A stretch of 64,000 nt of DNA from NCBI RefSeq assembly GCF_001984155.1, contig NZ_MTQO01000046.1:124001-188000 (forward strand), in the 5' to 3' direction. Source of the DNA: Actinosynnema sp. ALI-1.44. Lineage in GTDB: Bacteria > Actinomycetota > Actinomycetes > Mycobacteriales > Pseudonocardiaceae. This document shows, piece after piece, positions 1-8,211 of the stretch. The position numbers and the translations under genes are program-made. Under the pieces are notes generated by a model. That model had not been told where the DNA came from. It saw only the letters and a program-made list of their open reading frames with translations, and ran no database searches. The stretch's first letter is position 1. Each line of letters begins with the position of its first letter.

Positions 1-344
1 ACTCGTTCTCCCCGGCCCGTGTGCGTGAGGCGGTCACCGTCGGCGCCACCGACAAGACCGACACCCGTGCCGGCTACTCCAACTACGGTGCCGCGCTCGA
101 CCTGTTCGCCCCGGGTTCCGGCATCACCTCGGCCTGGAACACCAATGACACCGCGAACTACACCGGCAACGGCACGTCGTTCGCCGCGCCGCACGCGGCC
201 GGTGCCGCGGCGCTCTACCTGTCCACGAACACCGGCGCGACACCCGCGCAGGTGTCCCAGGCGCTGGTGGCGAAAGCGACGCCCGGACTCGTGAAGACCC
301 CGGGCACCGGTTCGCCGAACCGCCTGCTTTACACCGGCCCGTAA
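1..344 (+). CDS. Subtilisin-like serine protease (S8), C-terminal part only
   Basis: The window opens inside this gene; the reading frame is open from base 3 and stops with TAA at 342-344. The visible 113 or so residues contain GTSFAAPHAAG, the block around the catalytic serine of peptidase S8 (usual form GTSMAxPHVAG), preceded by the typical VGATDKTDTRAGYSNYG strand region. The Asp and His of the triad and any signal peptide lie upstream of the window. The protein ends soon after the catalytic core, so no C-terminal appendage is present. By family it is probably an exported protease. The family call is secure; substrate and localisation are inference. Confidence 0.9.
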   Translation, partial: SFSPARVREAVTVGATDKTDTRAGYSNYGAALDLFAPGSGITSAWNTNDTANYTGNGTSFAAPHAAGAAALYLSTNTGATPAQVSQALVAKATPGLVKTPGTGSPNRLLYTGP

Positions 345-357
345 TCCGGGTCAGCTT

Positions 358-391
358 GAACGGTCACCGTCAACATGGGCGGTGGCCGTTC
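358..391. terminator. Hairpin between convergent genes
   Basis: An 11-bp inverted repeat with one mismatch (GAACGGTCACC and GGTGGCCGTTC) lies between the protease stop at 344 and the end of kamA on the other strand. It is placed to end transcription from both sides. There is no T-run, as is common in actinobacteria. Confidence 0.45.
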
Positions 392-1790
392 AGGCCTGCT
401 GGGACCACCATTCCCGACCGGCGTCCGGCAACGAGCCGATCGGGTCGTAATACGGGTACTGCCTGGAAAGGGCGTCCGGGTCCTGGAGTTCGATTCCGGT
501 GCGGTAGTTCTTCGTCCAGTAGGAGATTCCGCGTTCCCGGTCGTACTCGTGCAACTGGTGCACCCAGCGCTTGCCGACGTACGGCACGTCGCACACGATG
601 CGTGGCGTGGCGTAGCCGGGCAGGTAGCCCATGATCGCGTGCTGCAACTCCTGGGCCTCCCACACCGCGACCCGCCAGTGCTCGGCGTTGGGGATCATGT
701 CGCACATGTAGAAGTAGTACGGCAGGATGTTGGCTTCCCCTTGCAGGGCAAAGCAAAGATCCAACAGGTCGGCCGGGGTCGCGTTCACGCCCCGCATCAG
801 CACGCCCTGGTTGCGGACGTCGCGCACGCCGACGTCCAGCGCGGTCCGCGCAGCCTCGGCCACCAGCGGCGTCACCGACTGCACGTGGTTGACGTGCGTG
901 TGGATGGCCAGGTTCACGCCACGGCGGTGCGCGGTCCGCGCCACCCGCTCAAGCCCTTCGACGACCTTCGGCTGCAGCCAGTGCTGCGGCAGCCCGGCCA
1001 GTGCCTTGGTGGCCAGCCGGATGTCGCGCACGGTGTCGATGTCCAACAGGCGCATCAGGAACGATTCCAGCTGGTGCCACGGCACGTTGGCCACGTCACC
1101 GCCGGACACCACGACGTCGCGCACACCCGGGGTCTTGCGCAGGTACGCGATCATCTCGTCCTGCCGGTCGACCGGCTTGAGCGTCAGCTTGTGCTTGTCC
1201 ACCTGCGAGGTGGAGTTGCCGACCAGGTCCATCCGGGTGCAGTGCCCGCAGTACTGCGGGCAGGTCGACAGCAGTTCGGCCAGCACCTTCGTGGGGTAAC
1301 GATGCGTCAGGCCTTCGACGACCCACATCTCCGCCTCGTGCAGCGAGTCCCGTGACGAGTACGGGTGGTTCGGCCACACCGGGTCGCGGTCACTGCGGAC
1401 TGGCAGCATGTAGCGGCGGATCGGGTCCGCGTAGAACGCCTCGGTGAACTTCGCGGGGTCGTCGCCCGCGTCCGTGGCCATCGTGTTGAGCATCTGCGGC
1501 GGCAGCAGCATCGACATCGTCGCCAGGTGCTGCTGGTCAGCCGTCAGGTCGTCGTAGAACCGCTCCTCGAGCAGATCCCCCATCAGGGCCCGCAGCTGCT
1601 TGACGTTGCGCAGGCAATGCACCCGCTGCCACTGGGCGTCGCGCCACTGCGCGTCGGTGACGTCTCGCCAGCCGGGGAATCGACGCCAGTCCGGTTCGAC
1701 GAGCTCGTGCCGGGTGTAGGAGTACGGCTGCTCGGCGTTGGCCTGGATCGCTGCGGCGACGGTGGGGTCCCCACCGACAGTTGCAGTCAT
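390..1790 (-). CDS. kamA: Lysine 2,3-aminomutase (radical SAM)
   Basis: The enzyme converts L-lysine to L-beta-lysine using SAM, a 4Fe-4S cluster and PLP. The 466-residue protein has the radical-SAM cysteine motif CPQYCGHC (C177, C181, C184) and, near residue 407, the segment DVPYVGKRWV whose lysine is the probable PLP anchor. Length fits the family (about 415-470). It is divergent from kdd and the rest of the lysine pathway, with 78 bp between the start codons, so joint control from one operator region is likely. KamA homologues also make beta-lysine for antibiotics or osmoprotection; the neighbours here (kdd, kamDE, kal) point to lysine breakdown instead. The start at 1790 follows a purine-rich AGGAGGAGAT just upstream on the minus strand. 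Confidence 0.93.
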   Translation of the reverse strand: MTATVGGDPTVAAAIQANAEQPYSYTRHELVEPDWRRFPGWRDVTDAQWRDAQWQRVHCLRNVKQLRALMGDLLEERFYDDLTADQQHLATMSMLLPPQMLNTMATDAGDDPAKFTEAFYADPIRRYMLPVRSDRDPVWPNHPYSSRDSLHEAEMWVVEGLTHRYPTKVLAELLSTCPQYCGHCTRMDLVGNSTSQVDKHKLTLKPVDRQDEMIAYLRKTPGVRDVVVSGGDVANVPWHQLESFLMRLLDIDTVRDIRLATKALAGLPQHWLQPKVVEGLERVARTAHRRGVNLAIHTHVNHVQSVTPLVAEAARTALDVGVRDVRNQGVLMRGVNATPADLLDLCFALQGEANILPYYFYMCDMIPNAEHWRVAVWEAQELQHAIMGYLPGYATPRIVCDVPYVGKRWVHQLHEYDRERGISYWTKNYRTGIELQDPDALSRQYPYYDPIGSLPDAGREWWSQQA

Positions 1791-1824
1791 ATCTCCTCCT
1801 CGCTGTCAACGTCGCGTAAAGATA

Positions 1825-1843
1825 TACTGTCAGAACGACAGTA
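1825..1843. promoter_or_regulatory. Palindromic operator in the kamA/kdd divergent promoter
   Basis: A perfect 7-bp inverted repeat, TACTGTC-N5-GACAGTA, sits at the middle of the 78-bp intergenic space 1791-1868. The surrounding DNA is unusually AT-rich for this genome (AAAGATATA on one side, ACGTAAATC on the other). The position suggests a dimeric regulator controlling both directions. No regulator gene of obvious match lies next to the cluster. Confidence 0.6.
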
Positions 1844-1868
1844 CAACGTAAATCTTTCGGAGGCGTGC

Positions 1869-2891
1869 ATGTCGGTGTACGGACTGCATCGGGTGGTCGA
1901 GCCTGTCGGCGTGCTTCCCCAGCAGGCGGATCGGCTGGATGCCGACGCGACACCGCGCCTGGACGAGGTAGTCGTCGACGTCGAGTGCCTGAACCTGGAC
2001 GCCGCGTCCTTCCGGCAACTGCGGGAGCAGCACGGCGATGGGGACGCGGTCCGCGCCGCCGTGCTGGCGATCGTCGAAACCCGCGGCAAGATGCACAACC
2101 CGGTCACCGGCTCCGGCGGCATGCTGCTCGGCACGGTCCGCGAGGCCGGGCCTGAGTCTCCGCTGGGGCTCAAGCGCGGCGACCGGATCGCCACCCTGGT
2201 GTCGCTGACCCTGACGCCGCTGCGCATCACCGACGGCCTGGCCAACTGGGACGGCACGAGCGAGCAGGTCCCCTGCGAGGGCACGGCCATCCTGTTCGGC
2301 CGGTCGATCGCGGCGGTTCTGCCGGACGACATGCCCGACCGCCTGGCGTTGTCGGTCATGGACGTGTGCGGCGCGCCCGCGCTGACCGACCGCGTGGTCC
2401 GGCGGCACGGCAGCCCGTCGGTGCTGGTCATCGGCGGAGGAGGCAAGTCGGGGTCGCTGTCGCTGGCAGCGGCGCGCCGGGCGGGCGCGAGCAAGGTCGT
2501 CGCCCTGGTGCCCACCGAGAAGGAAGCCGCGGCCGTCGAAGCGGCCGGGCTCGCGGACGAGGTCGTGATCGCGGACGCCCGCGACCCGGTCGCCGTCGCC
2601 GAGGGGGTCGGCGACCAGGTGGACGTGACGATCGTGTGTGTCGACGTGCCCGGCTGCGAGCACGGCGCCGTGCTGGCCACCGCGGACGGGGGGACCATCG
2701 TGTTCTTCTCGATGGCCACGTCGTTCGCCGCAGCCGCGCTTGGCGCCGAAGGGCTGGCCGCGGACGTGGAGATGATCATCGGCAACGGGTACGTGCCTGG
2801 TCACGCCGCGTTCGCGCTCGACCTGGTGCGCGCCGAGCCAGGGGTCCGCGAGTTGTTCGAAGCGCGCGAACGGCAGACTTCCGGGGCATGA
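1869..2891 (+). CDS. kdd: L-erythro-3,5-diaminohexanoate dehydrogenase
   Basis: This NAD(P)-dependent oxidative deaminase turns 3,5-diaminohexanoate into 5-amino-3-oxohexanoate in the lysine pathway. The 340-residue product matches Kdd in length and in its opening (YGLHRVVEP...LPQQADRLD). A Rossmann dinucleotide site is visible as VLVIGGGGKSG near residue 190. The ATG at 1869 is preceded by GGAGG at 1859-1863, which decides the start although the frame is open further upstream. The stop overlaps the next start (ATGA), so it is translationally coupled to the amidohydrolase gene. Confidence 0.88.
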   Translation: MSVYGLHRVVEPVGVLPQQADRLDADATPRLDEVVVDVECLNLDAASFRQLREQHGDGDAVRAAVLAIVETRGKMHNPVTGSGGMLLGTVREAGPESPLGLKRGDRIATLVSLTLTPLRITDGLANWDGTSEQVPCEGTAILFGRSIAAVLPDDMPDRLALSVMDVCGAPALTDRVVRRHGSPSVLVIGGGGKSGSLSLAAARRAGASKVVALVPTEKEAAAVEAAGLADEVVIADARDPVAVAEGVGDQVDVTIVCVDVPGCEHGAVLATADGGTIVFFSMATSFAAAALGAEGLAADVEMIIGNGYVPGHAAFALDLVRAEPGVRELFEARERQTSGA

Positions 2892-4462
2892 CGACGTTGT
2901 TGCTGGGCGGCCGGATCCACGCCGCGGGTGCGCCGGACGCCACCGCGATGGCGGTGCAGGACGGCACCGTGGTGTGGGTCGGCCAGGACGGCCCGGCGAA
3001 AGCCCTGTACCCGGACGCCGAGGTGGTGCGTCTCGACGGCGCGTTCGTGGCGCCCGCGTTCGTCGACCCGCACGTGCACGCCACCGCGGCCGGGCTGCTG
3101 CTGACCGGCCTGGACCTGACCGGCTGCGCGACGACGGCGGACCTGCTCGAAGCGGTCAGGACAGCGGAGGGAAACACGGTCTGGGGCCACGGCTGGGACG
3201 AGACAGCCTGGCCGGAAGGCAGGCCGCCGACACGAGCGGAGATCGACGCGGCCGCGGGCGGGAGGCTCGTCTACTTGTCGCGGATCGATGTGCACTCCGC
3301 ACTGGTGTCGTCGGCGGCCGTGGGCCACGCGCCGGACGCGGTTGGCGCGCAAGGGTGGGATCCGGTCGGGCCGTTGTCCCGCGACGCCCATCACCGCGTC
3401 CGGCGCGTGGCCTTGCAGGAGCTGTCGGACCAGCAGCGCCGTGCGGCCACGCTGGCGTTCCTGCGGCACGCGGCGTCGCGCGGCGTGGCGAGCGTGCACG
3501 AGTGCGCGGGTCCGGAGATCTCCGGGAAACAGGACCTGACCGACGTCCTGGCCCTGGGCCGCGCCGACGACCTGCCGGACGTGGTGGGCTACTGGGGCGA
3601 GGCCGGGGCGATCGAACTGGCGCGGGAACTGGGCCTGCGAGGCCTGGCCGGTGACTTCTTCGTCGACGGCGCCATCGGGTCACGCACCGCCGCGCTGCAC
3701 CAGCCATATGCCGACGCTGACACCAGCGGGCACCGCTACCTGGAACCCGGTCAGATCGCCGAGCACCTGATCGACTGCACGAACGCCGAACTCCAAGCGG
3801 GATTCCACGTGATCGGCGACGCGGCCGTGGCCGCGGTCGTCGACGGCTTCGCCAAAGCGGCGGAAACCGTCGGCCGGGACGCGCTCGCGGCGGCCCGGCA
3901 CCGCCTCGAACACGTCGAGATGGTCACCGCCGAGCAGGCCGAGCGGCTCGCGTCATGGGGCGTGATCGCCTCGATGCAGCCGATGTTCGACGCCGCGTGG
4001 GGCGGTCCGGACGGGATGTACACGCAGCGGCTGGGGGAGCGGGGCACGTCGTTGAACCCGTTCTCGATGCTGGCGCGCAGCGGGGTGGTCCTGGCGTTCG
4101 GGTCGGACGCCCCGGTCACGCCCGTGGATCCGTGGCGGTCGGTGCAAGCCGCCGTCCACCACAGGACACCGGGCTCCGGCGTGTCCGCGCGGGCCGCGTT
4201 CACCGCGCACACCCGTGGCGGGTGGCGCGCGGCGGGCGTGGACGACGGCGTGACAGGCATGCTCGTGCCCGGCGCCCCGGCCACGTACGCGGTGTGGGAA
4301 ACCGGTGACCTCGTCGTCGCCGGAAGCGACAGCCGCGTCCAGCGCTGGTCCACCGATCCTCGCTCGGGTGTGCCCGGGCTGCCCGCACTGGACCCGGGCA
4401 CCGAACTGCCGACGTGCGTGCGCACGGTCCTCAGCGGAAAGACGATCTTCGAGAAGGGGTAG
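2888..4462 (+). CDS. Amidohydrolase family 3 (YtcJ-like) metal-dependent hydrolase
   Basis: The 524-residue protein has the HVHAT metal motif near residue 63, conserved downstream histidines in GFHVIGDAAV and HRLEHVEM, and a FGSDAPVTPVDP block with the probable catalytic Asp, as in the YtcJ/AepA branch of the amidohydrolase superfamily. It overlaps kdd by 4 bases and ends 4 bases before kamD, so it is embedded in the lysine operon. It is not part of the textbook lysine fermentation pathway. It may hydrolyse an amide or cyclic imine/lactam by-product of the amino-keto acids, but that is a guess; no substrate can be read from sequence. Confidence 0.8.
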   Translation: MTTLLLGGRIHAAGAPDATAMAVQDGTVVWVGQDGPAKALYPDAEVVRLDGAFVAPAFVDPHVHATAAGLLLTGLDLTGCATTADLLEAVRTAEGNTVWGHGWDETAWPEGRPPTRAEIDAAAGGRLVYLSRIDVHSALVSSAAVGHAPDAVGAQGWDPVGPLSRDAHHRVRRVALQELSDQQRRAATLAFLRHAASRGVASVHECAGPEISGKQDLTDVLALGRADDLPDVVGYWGEAGAIELARELGLRGLAGDFFVDGAIGSRTAALHQPYADADTSGHRYLEPGQIAEHLIDCTNAELQAGFHVIGDAAVAAVVDGFAKAAETVGRDALAAARHRLEHVEMVTAEQAERLASWGVIASMQPMFDAAWGGPDGMYTQRLGERGTSLNPFSMLARSGVVLAFGSDAPVTPVDPWRSVQAAVHHRTPGSGVSARAAFTAHTRGGWRAAGVDDGVTGMLVPGAPATYAVWETGDLVVAGSDSRVQRWSTDPRSGVPGLPALDPGTELPTCVRTVLSGKTIFEKG

Positions 4463-4466
4463 CCGA

Positions 4467-6044
4467 ATGGCTGAACTGCTGAACCTCGACCCCAGCGTCG
4501 TGGCCAAGGCTCGGCAGCTCGCGGCGCGCGCGAGCGAACCGGTGATCGCGCTGGCCAAGGCGCACACTACGGTCGCGGTCGAGCGCGCGACGCTCCGGCT
4601 CGCGGGCATCACCGGCGCGGACACCGCGCACCGCGCCGGGGACGTCCCGTGGGTCAACCGGGTCGTCGACACCATCCGTGACCACTGCGGGCTGGAACAC
4701 GGCTCCGTCCTGCCCGCGTTCCACGCCTTGCGGGAACACGACTTCACGTCGCTGACCGAACTCGCCGAGGCGACCGCGGCCGGGCAGGTCCAGTACACGG
4801 TCCCCACCGGCAGGGACGCCGATCGGGCCCACAAGCTGGCTCGTACCGCCGTCGGCAAGGGACTCAGGACTGTCGACCGCAACCGGGCCCAGCGCGACAA
4901 GCTGATCGCCCGGTTCGGCGATCCGGCGCAGCGGCCGTGGATCTACCTGATCGTCGCCACCGGCGACATCGACGAGGACGTGATCCAGGCGGGCAACGCC
5001 GCACGGGCGGGTGCCGACATCATCGCCGTGATCCGCTCGACCGGTCAGTCCCTTTTGGACTACGTGCCGGAAGGCGCGACGCACCACGGGTTCGCGGGCA
5101 CGTACGCCACCCAGGAGAACTTCCGGATCATGCGGGCCGCGCTGGACGACGTGTCCAAAGAGGTCGGCCGCTACATCCGGCTGACCAACTACGCCTCCGG
5201 CCTGTGCATGCCCGAGATCGCCGTGCTCGGCGGGCTGCAGCGGCTGGACATGATGCTCAACGACTCGATGTACGGCATCCTGTTCCGCGACATCAACCCG
5301 ATCCGCACGTTCGTCGACCAGCGGTTCTCCCGCCAGGTGCACGCCCGCGCCGGGATCATCATCAACACCGGCGAGGACAACTACCTCACCACGGCCGACG
5401 CGGTCGACGCCGCACACACCGTCACCGTCTCCCAGCTGCTCAACGAGCACTTCGCCCACGAGGCCGGGTTGCCGGACCCGCTGCTGGGCCTCGGACACGC
5501 GTTCGAGATCAACCCGGACATCCCCGACTCGTTCCGGCTGGAGCTGGCGCACGCGTTGCTCGCGCGGGAGCTGTTCCCGGACGCGCCGCTGAAGTGGATG
5601 CCGCCGACCAAGCACATGACCGGCGACGTGTTCAACGGGCACCTGCTGGACGGGTTCTTCAACCTCGCCGGTGTCCTCACCGGACAGTCGATCCTGCTCG
5701 TCGGCATGATGACCGAGGCCGTGGTCACGCCGTTCCTGTCCGACCGCGACCTGGCGCTGGCCAACGTGCGGTACGTGCTCAACGCGGCAGGCAGCCTGCG
5801 TGAGGACTTCCGGCCCGCACCGGACGGCTTCATCGTCAAACGCGCGCACCAGGTCCTCGGCGAGGCGGTCGACCTGCTGGAGCGGATCGTGGACGACGGG
5901 CTGCTCAACGCGATCGCCGACGGCACGTTCGGGCTGATGAAACGCCCGCCGACCGGCGGGAAGGGCGCCGACGGCGTGATCGAGAAAACCGGCGGTTACC
6001 GCAACCCGGCCACGGACCTGCTGGAGGAGGGCCAGAATGACTGA
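4467..6044 (+). CDS. kamD: Lysine 5,6-aminomutase, alpha subunit
   Basis: This is the large subunit of the adenosylcobalamin- and PLP-dependent enzyme that moves the terminal amino group of beta-lysine (or D-lysine) from C6 to C5, giving 3,5-diaminohexanoate from beta-lysine. The product is 525 residues, close to the roughly 516 of clostridial KamD, with conserved blocks such as NLDPSVVAKARQLA, FADPxQRPW-like GDPAQRPWIYL, and FEINPDIPDSFRLELAHA. It has no cobalamin motif, which is carried by KamE. It overlaps kamE by 8 bases, consistent with a tight 1:1 complex. Confidence 0.92.
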   Translation: MAELLNLDPSVVAKARQLAARASEPVIALAKAHTTVAVERATLRLAGITGADTAHRAGDVPWVNRVVDTIRDHCGLEHGSVLPAFHALREHDFTSLTELAEATAAGQVQYTVPTGRDADRAHKLARTAVGKGLRTVDRNRAQRDKLIARFGDPAQRPWIYLIVATGDIDEDVIQAGNAARAGADIIAVIRSTGQSLLDYVPEGATHHGFAGTYATQENFRIMRAALDDVSKEVGRYIRLTNYASGLCMPEIAVLGGLQRLDMMLNDSMYGILFRDINPIRTFVDQRFSRQVHARAGIIINTGEDNYLTTADAVDAAHTVTVSQLLNEHFAHEAGLPDPLLGLGHAFEINPDIPDSFRLELAHALLARELFPDAPLKWMPPTKHMTGDVFNGHLLDGFFNLAGVLTGQSILLVGMMTEAVVTPFLSDRDLALANVRYVLNAAGSLREDFRPAPDGFIVKRAHQVLGEAVDLLERIVDDGLLNAIADGTFGLMKRPPTGGKGADGVIEKTGGYRNPATDLLEEGQND

Positions 6045-6792
6045 GAAGGAAAAGCGCCACGTCCGGCCGTACGGGGACACGACCGGTGACGGCATGATCC
6101 AGACGTCGTTCACGTTGCCCGTACCCCACGGCCCCCGCGCCGACGGCGCCGCGCTGCAGCTGGCGAACAAGATGGGCATGGACCCGGCGATGGTCGTGCA
6201 CTCCAAGCCGATCGGCCCGGACTTCACGTTCTTCGTGGTCTACGGCTCGGTCAAGCACATCGTGGACCTGGCCGAGGTCCGTGTGGTGGAACGGGAGTAC
6301 CCGATGCTGTCACCGACCGAGGTGAACTCGACGGTGAAACGGAACCTGCGCCGCAAGATGGTCGTGGTCGGCGGCTGCATCGGCACGGACGCCCACACGG
6401 TCGGCATCGACGCGATCCTGAACATCAAGGGCTTCGCGGGGGAGAAGGGCCTGGAGTACTACCGCGAGCTGCGCGTGGTGAACCTCGGCGCCCAGGTCTC
6501 GGTGCCGGAGCTGGTGAAACGGTCCCGTGCGGAGAAGGCCGACGCGGTCCTGGTGTCCCAGGTGGTCACGCAGCGCGACGCGCACATCCTCAACACGCAG
6601 GAGATGTCGGCGGCGTTCCGCGAGGCGATGGGGGAGCGGCGGCCGCTGCTGATCGCGGGCGGCCCGCGGTTCGACCCGCTGATGGCGGGGGAACTGGGCG
6701 TCGACCGCGTTTTCGGCCGTGGTACGACTCCCGGTGAAGTGGCGAGCTTTTTGGTGCACGCGATGCGGCGGAAGACAGGAGCGGGAGTTTGA
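6037..6792 (+). CDS. kamE: Lysine 5,6-aminomutase, beta subunit (B12-binding)
   Basis: The 251-residue protein carries the base-off cobalamin motif DAHTVG, with His120 as the lower cobalt ligand. Lys131 lies eleven residues later, the same spacing as His133/Lys144 of the clostridial enzyme, where the lysine forms the internal aldimine with PLP. Both cofactor residues are therefore present and the enzyme should be active. It overlaps kamD upstream and kal downstream (TTGA), forming a coupled translation unit. Confidence 0.93.
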   Translation: MTEKEKRHVRPYGDTTGDGMIQTSFTLPVPHGPRADGAALQLANKMGMDPAMVVHSKPIGPDFTFFVVYGSVKHIVDLAEVRVVEREYPMLSPTEVNSTVKRNLRRKMVVVGGCIGTDAHTVGIDAILNIKGFAGEKGLEYYRELRVVNLGAQVSVPELVKRSRAEKADAVLVSQVVTQRDAHILNTQEMSAAFREAMGERRPLLIAGGPRFDPLMAGELGVDRVFGRGTTPGEVASFLVHAMRRKTGAGV

Positions 6793-7187
6793 GCGGAGCG
6801 TTGGTCGAGGGATTCGCGGTCACCCAGCGGCGGTACGTGCCGCACTCGCACGCCCACTACGGCGGCAGCCTGGTGGACGGCGCGTACGGCCTCGGCATGT
6901 TCGGGGACGTGGCCACGGAGATGATGATCTGGACCGACGGCGACGAAGGCCTGTTCGCGGGCTACTCGAACGTCGAGTTCCTCGCGCCGGTCCAGGCCGG
7001 TGACGTGATCGAGGCGACCGGCACGATCGTGCGGATCGGCAACCGGTCACGGGAGATCGTGTTCGAGGCGCGGGTCGTGTGCCGGGCGAACCCCGACCGG
7101 GGACCGTCGGCGGCGGACGTGCTCGACCCGCCGATCCCGGTCACCCGTGCCCAGGGGACTGTCGTGGTACCGCAGACTGTCGTGTAG
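6789..7187 (+). CDS. kal: 3-aminobutyryl-CoA ammonia-lyase (hot-dog fold)
   Basis: The 132-residue protein matches Kal: [19 protein letters not shown] at the N-terminus, a central helix, then [15 protein letters not shown], the usual thioesterase/dehydratase-type hot-dog strand. The enzyme removes ammonia from 3-aminobutyryl-CoA to give crotonyl-CoA, the last dedicated step of lysine breakdown. The start is TTG at 6789, overlapping the kamE stop and preceded by GGAGCGGGAG. A strong hairpin 20 bases after the stop ends the operon. The Kce enzyme needed just before this step is not encoded in the window. Confidence 0.85.
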   Translation: MSGALVEGFAVTQRRYVPHSHAHYGGSLVDGAYGLGMFGDVATEMMIWTDGDEGLFAGYSNVEFLAPVQAGDVIEATGTIVRIGNRSREIVFEARVVCRANPDRGPSAADVLDPPIPVTRAQGTVVVPQTVV

Positions 7188-7206
7188 GTCGTGTGACAGC
7201 GCTGTC

Positions 7207-7236
7207 CGATACCCGCCAGCGGTCTGGCGGGTATCG
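7207..7236 (+). terminator. Operon-end hairpin after kal
   Basis: This is a perfect 13-bp stem (CGATACCCGCCAG / CTGGCGGGTATCG) with a 4-base loop. It starts 20 bases after the kal stop and ends 16 bases before the next start. It is a strong factor-independent-type structure closing the lysine operon. Confidence 0.8.
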
Positions 7237-7251
7237 CGTCAGGCTGGGGAC

Positions 7252-7950
7252 ATGCGATCTGTGTCCACAGCCGACTGGTCCGCGCTCACCGATGAGGTGA
7301 ACACCTACGGGTGCGCGCTGACTCCCCGGATCCTGACCGCCGACCAGTGCCAGTCGATCGCGGCGCTGTACGACGACGCCGCCCAGTTCCGGTCCACAAT
7401 AGACATGGAGCGCTACCGCTTCGGCGCCGGTCAGTACCGGTACTTCAGGTCCCCCTTCCCGAAACTGGTCGCGCGGCTGCGGGAGGCCTTCTACCCGCAC
7501 CTGCTGCCGATCGCCCGCGACTGGGCCGCGAAGCTCGGCCAGCCCGCGCCGTGGCCGGACGAGTTGGCCGAGTGGATCGACATGTGCCACCGGGCCGGGC
7601 AGACCAAGCCCACGCCGATCCTGTTGCGCTACCAGAAGGGCGACTGGAACGCCCTGCACCGCGACCTGTACGGCGACCTGGTGTTCCCGCTGCAGGTGGT
7701 GATCGGCCTGAACGTGCCGGGCGAGGACCACACCGGCGGCGAGTTCATGCTCGTCGAACAGCGGCCCCGCGCCCAATCCCGTGGCATGGCAACGCTTCTG
7801 CCGCAGGGACACGGGTTGGTCTTCACTACGAGGGATCGTCCGGTCCGCTCGGTCCGCGGCTGGTCGGCCTCGCCGGTGCGGCACGGCGTGAGCGTGGTCC
7901 GCTCCGGCATCCGGCACACCCTCGGCCTGGTCTTCCACGACGCGTCCTGA
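7252..7950 (+). CDS. 2OG-Fe(II) oxygenase, DNA-damage-type (DUF2086/PF09859)
   Basis: The 232-residue protein matches the family annotated as oxygenase acting on methylated damaged DNA. It has FGAGQYRYF, CHRAGQTKPTPILLRY, LHRDLYGDLVFPLQ with the iron-binding HxD, and a C-terminal RHGVSxxRSGxRHTLGLVFHDA-like block holding the distal residues that bind iron and 2-oxoglutarate. The ATG at 7252 directly follows the terminator of the lysine operon, so it is a separate unit. The role in alkylation-damage repair is inferred from family; biochemical support for the family is thin. Confidence 0.85.
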   Translation: MRSVSTADWSALTDEVNTYGCALTPRILTADQCQSIAALYDDAAQFRSTIDMERYRFGAGQYRYFRSPFPKLVARLREAFYPHLLPIARDWAAKLGQPAPWPDELAEWIDMCHRAGQTKPTPILLRYQKGDWNALHRDLYGDLVFPLQVVIGLNVPGEDHTGGEFMLVEQRPRAQSRGMATLLPQGHGLVFTTRDRPVRSVRGWSASPVRHGVSVVRSGIRHTLGLVFHDAS

Positions 7951-7984
7951 GTGGACTCGGGGTTGCCGGACGACGTCGACGTGG

Positions 7985-8197
7985 GTGCCGAACCTGGTGC
8001 TGCGGCTGACCGTCGGCTTCGTGGTCTTCAGCGGCGCGTTGGTCACGACGATCGCGCCGCCGCTGTGGGACAAGTACTCGAACCTGTGGGACTTCCCGAG
8101 CAATTTTCGCTACTCCGCCGAGTGGCTGCTGCTCGGCGTCCTGGCCTGGCTGGTGTGTGTCGGCGCCGGAGGCCGGGGCGTGGTGCCACCGCGGTGA
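7985..8197 (+). CDS. Small hypothetical membrane protein
   Basis: The GTG start at 7985 gives 70 residues with two hydrophobic stretches (about residues 5-25 and 44-62) separated by an aromatic loop, WDKYSNLWDFPSNFRYS. It lies 34 bases after the oxygenase gene and ends 15 bases before the convergent flavin monooxygenase. No family is recognised and no good ribosome-binding site is visible. The membrane-hairpin character and lack of a better gene here support it, but it could be non-coding. Confidence 0.45.
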   Translation: MPNLVLRLTVGFVVFSGALVTTIAPPLWDKYSNLWDFPSNFRYSAEWLLLGVLAWLVCVGAGGRGVVPPR

Positions 8198-8211
8198 TCC
8201 GGGTCGGCCGA

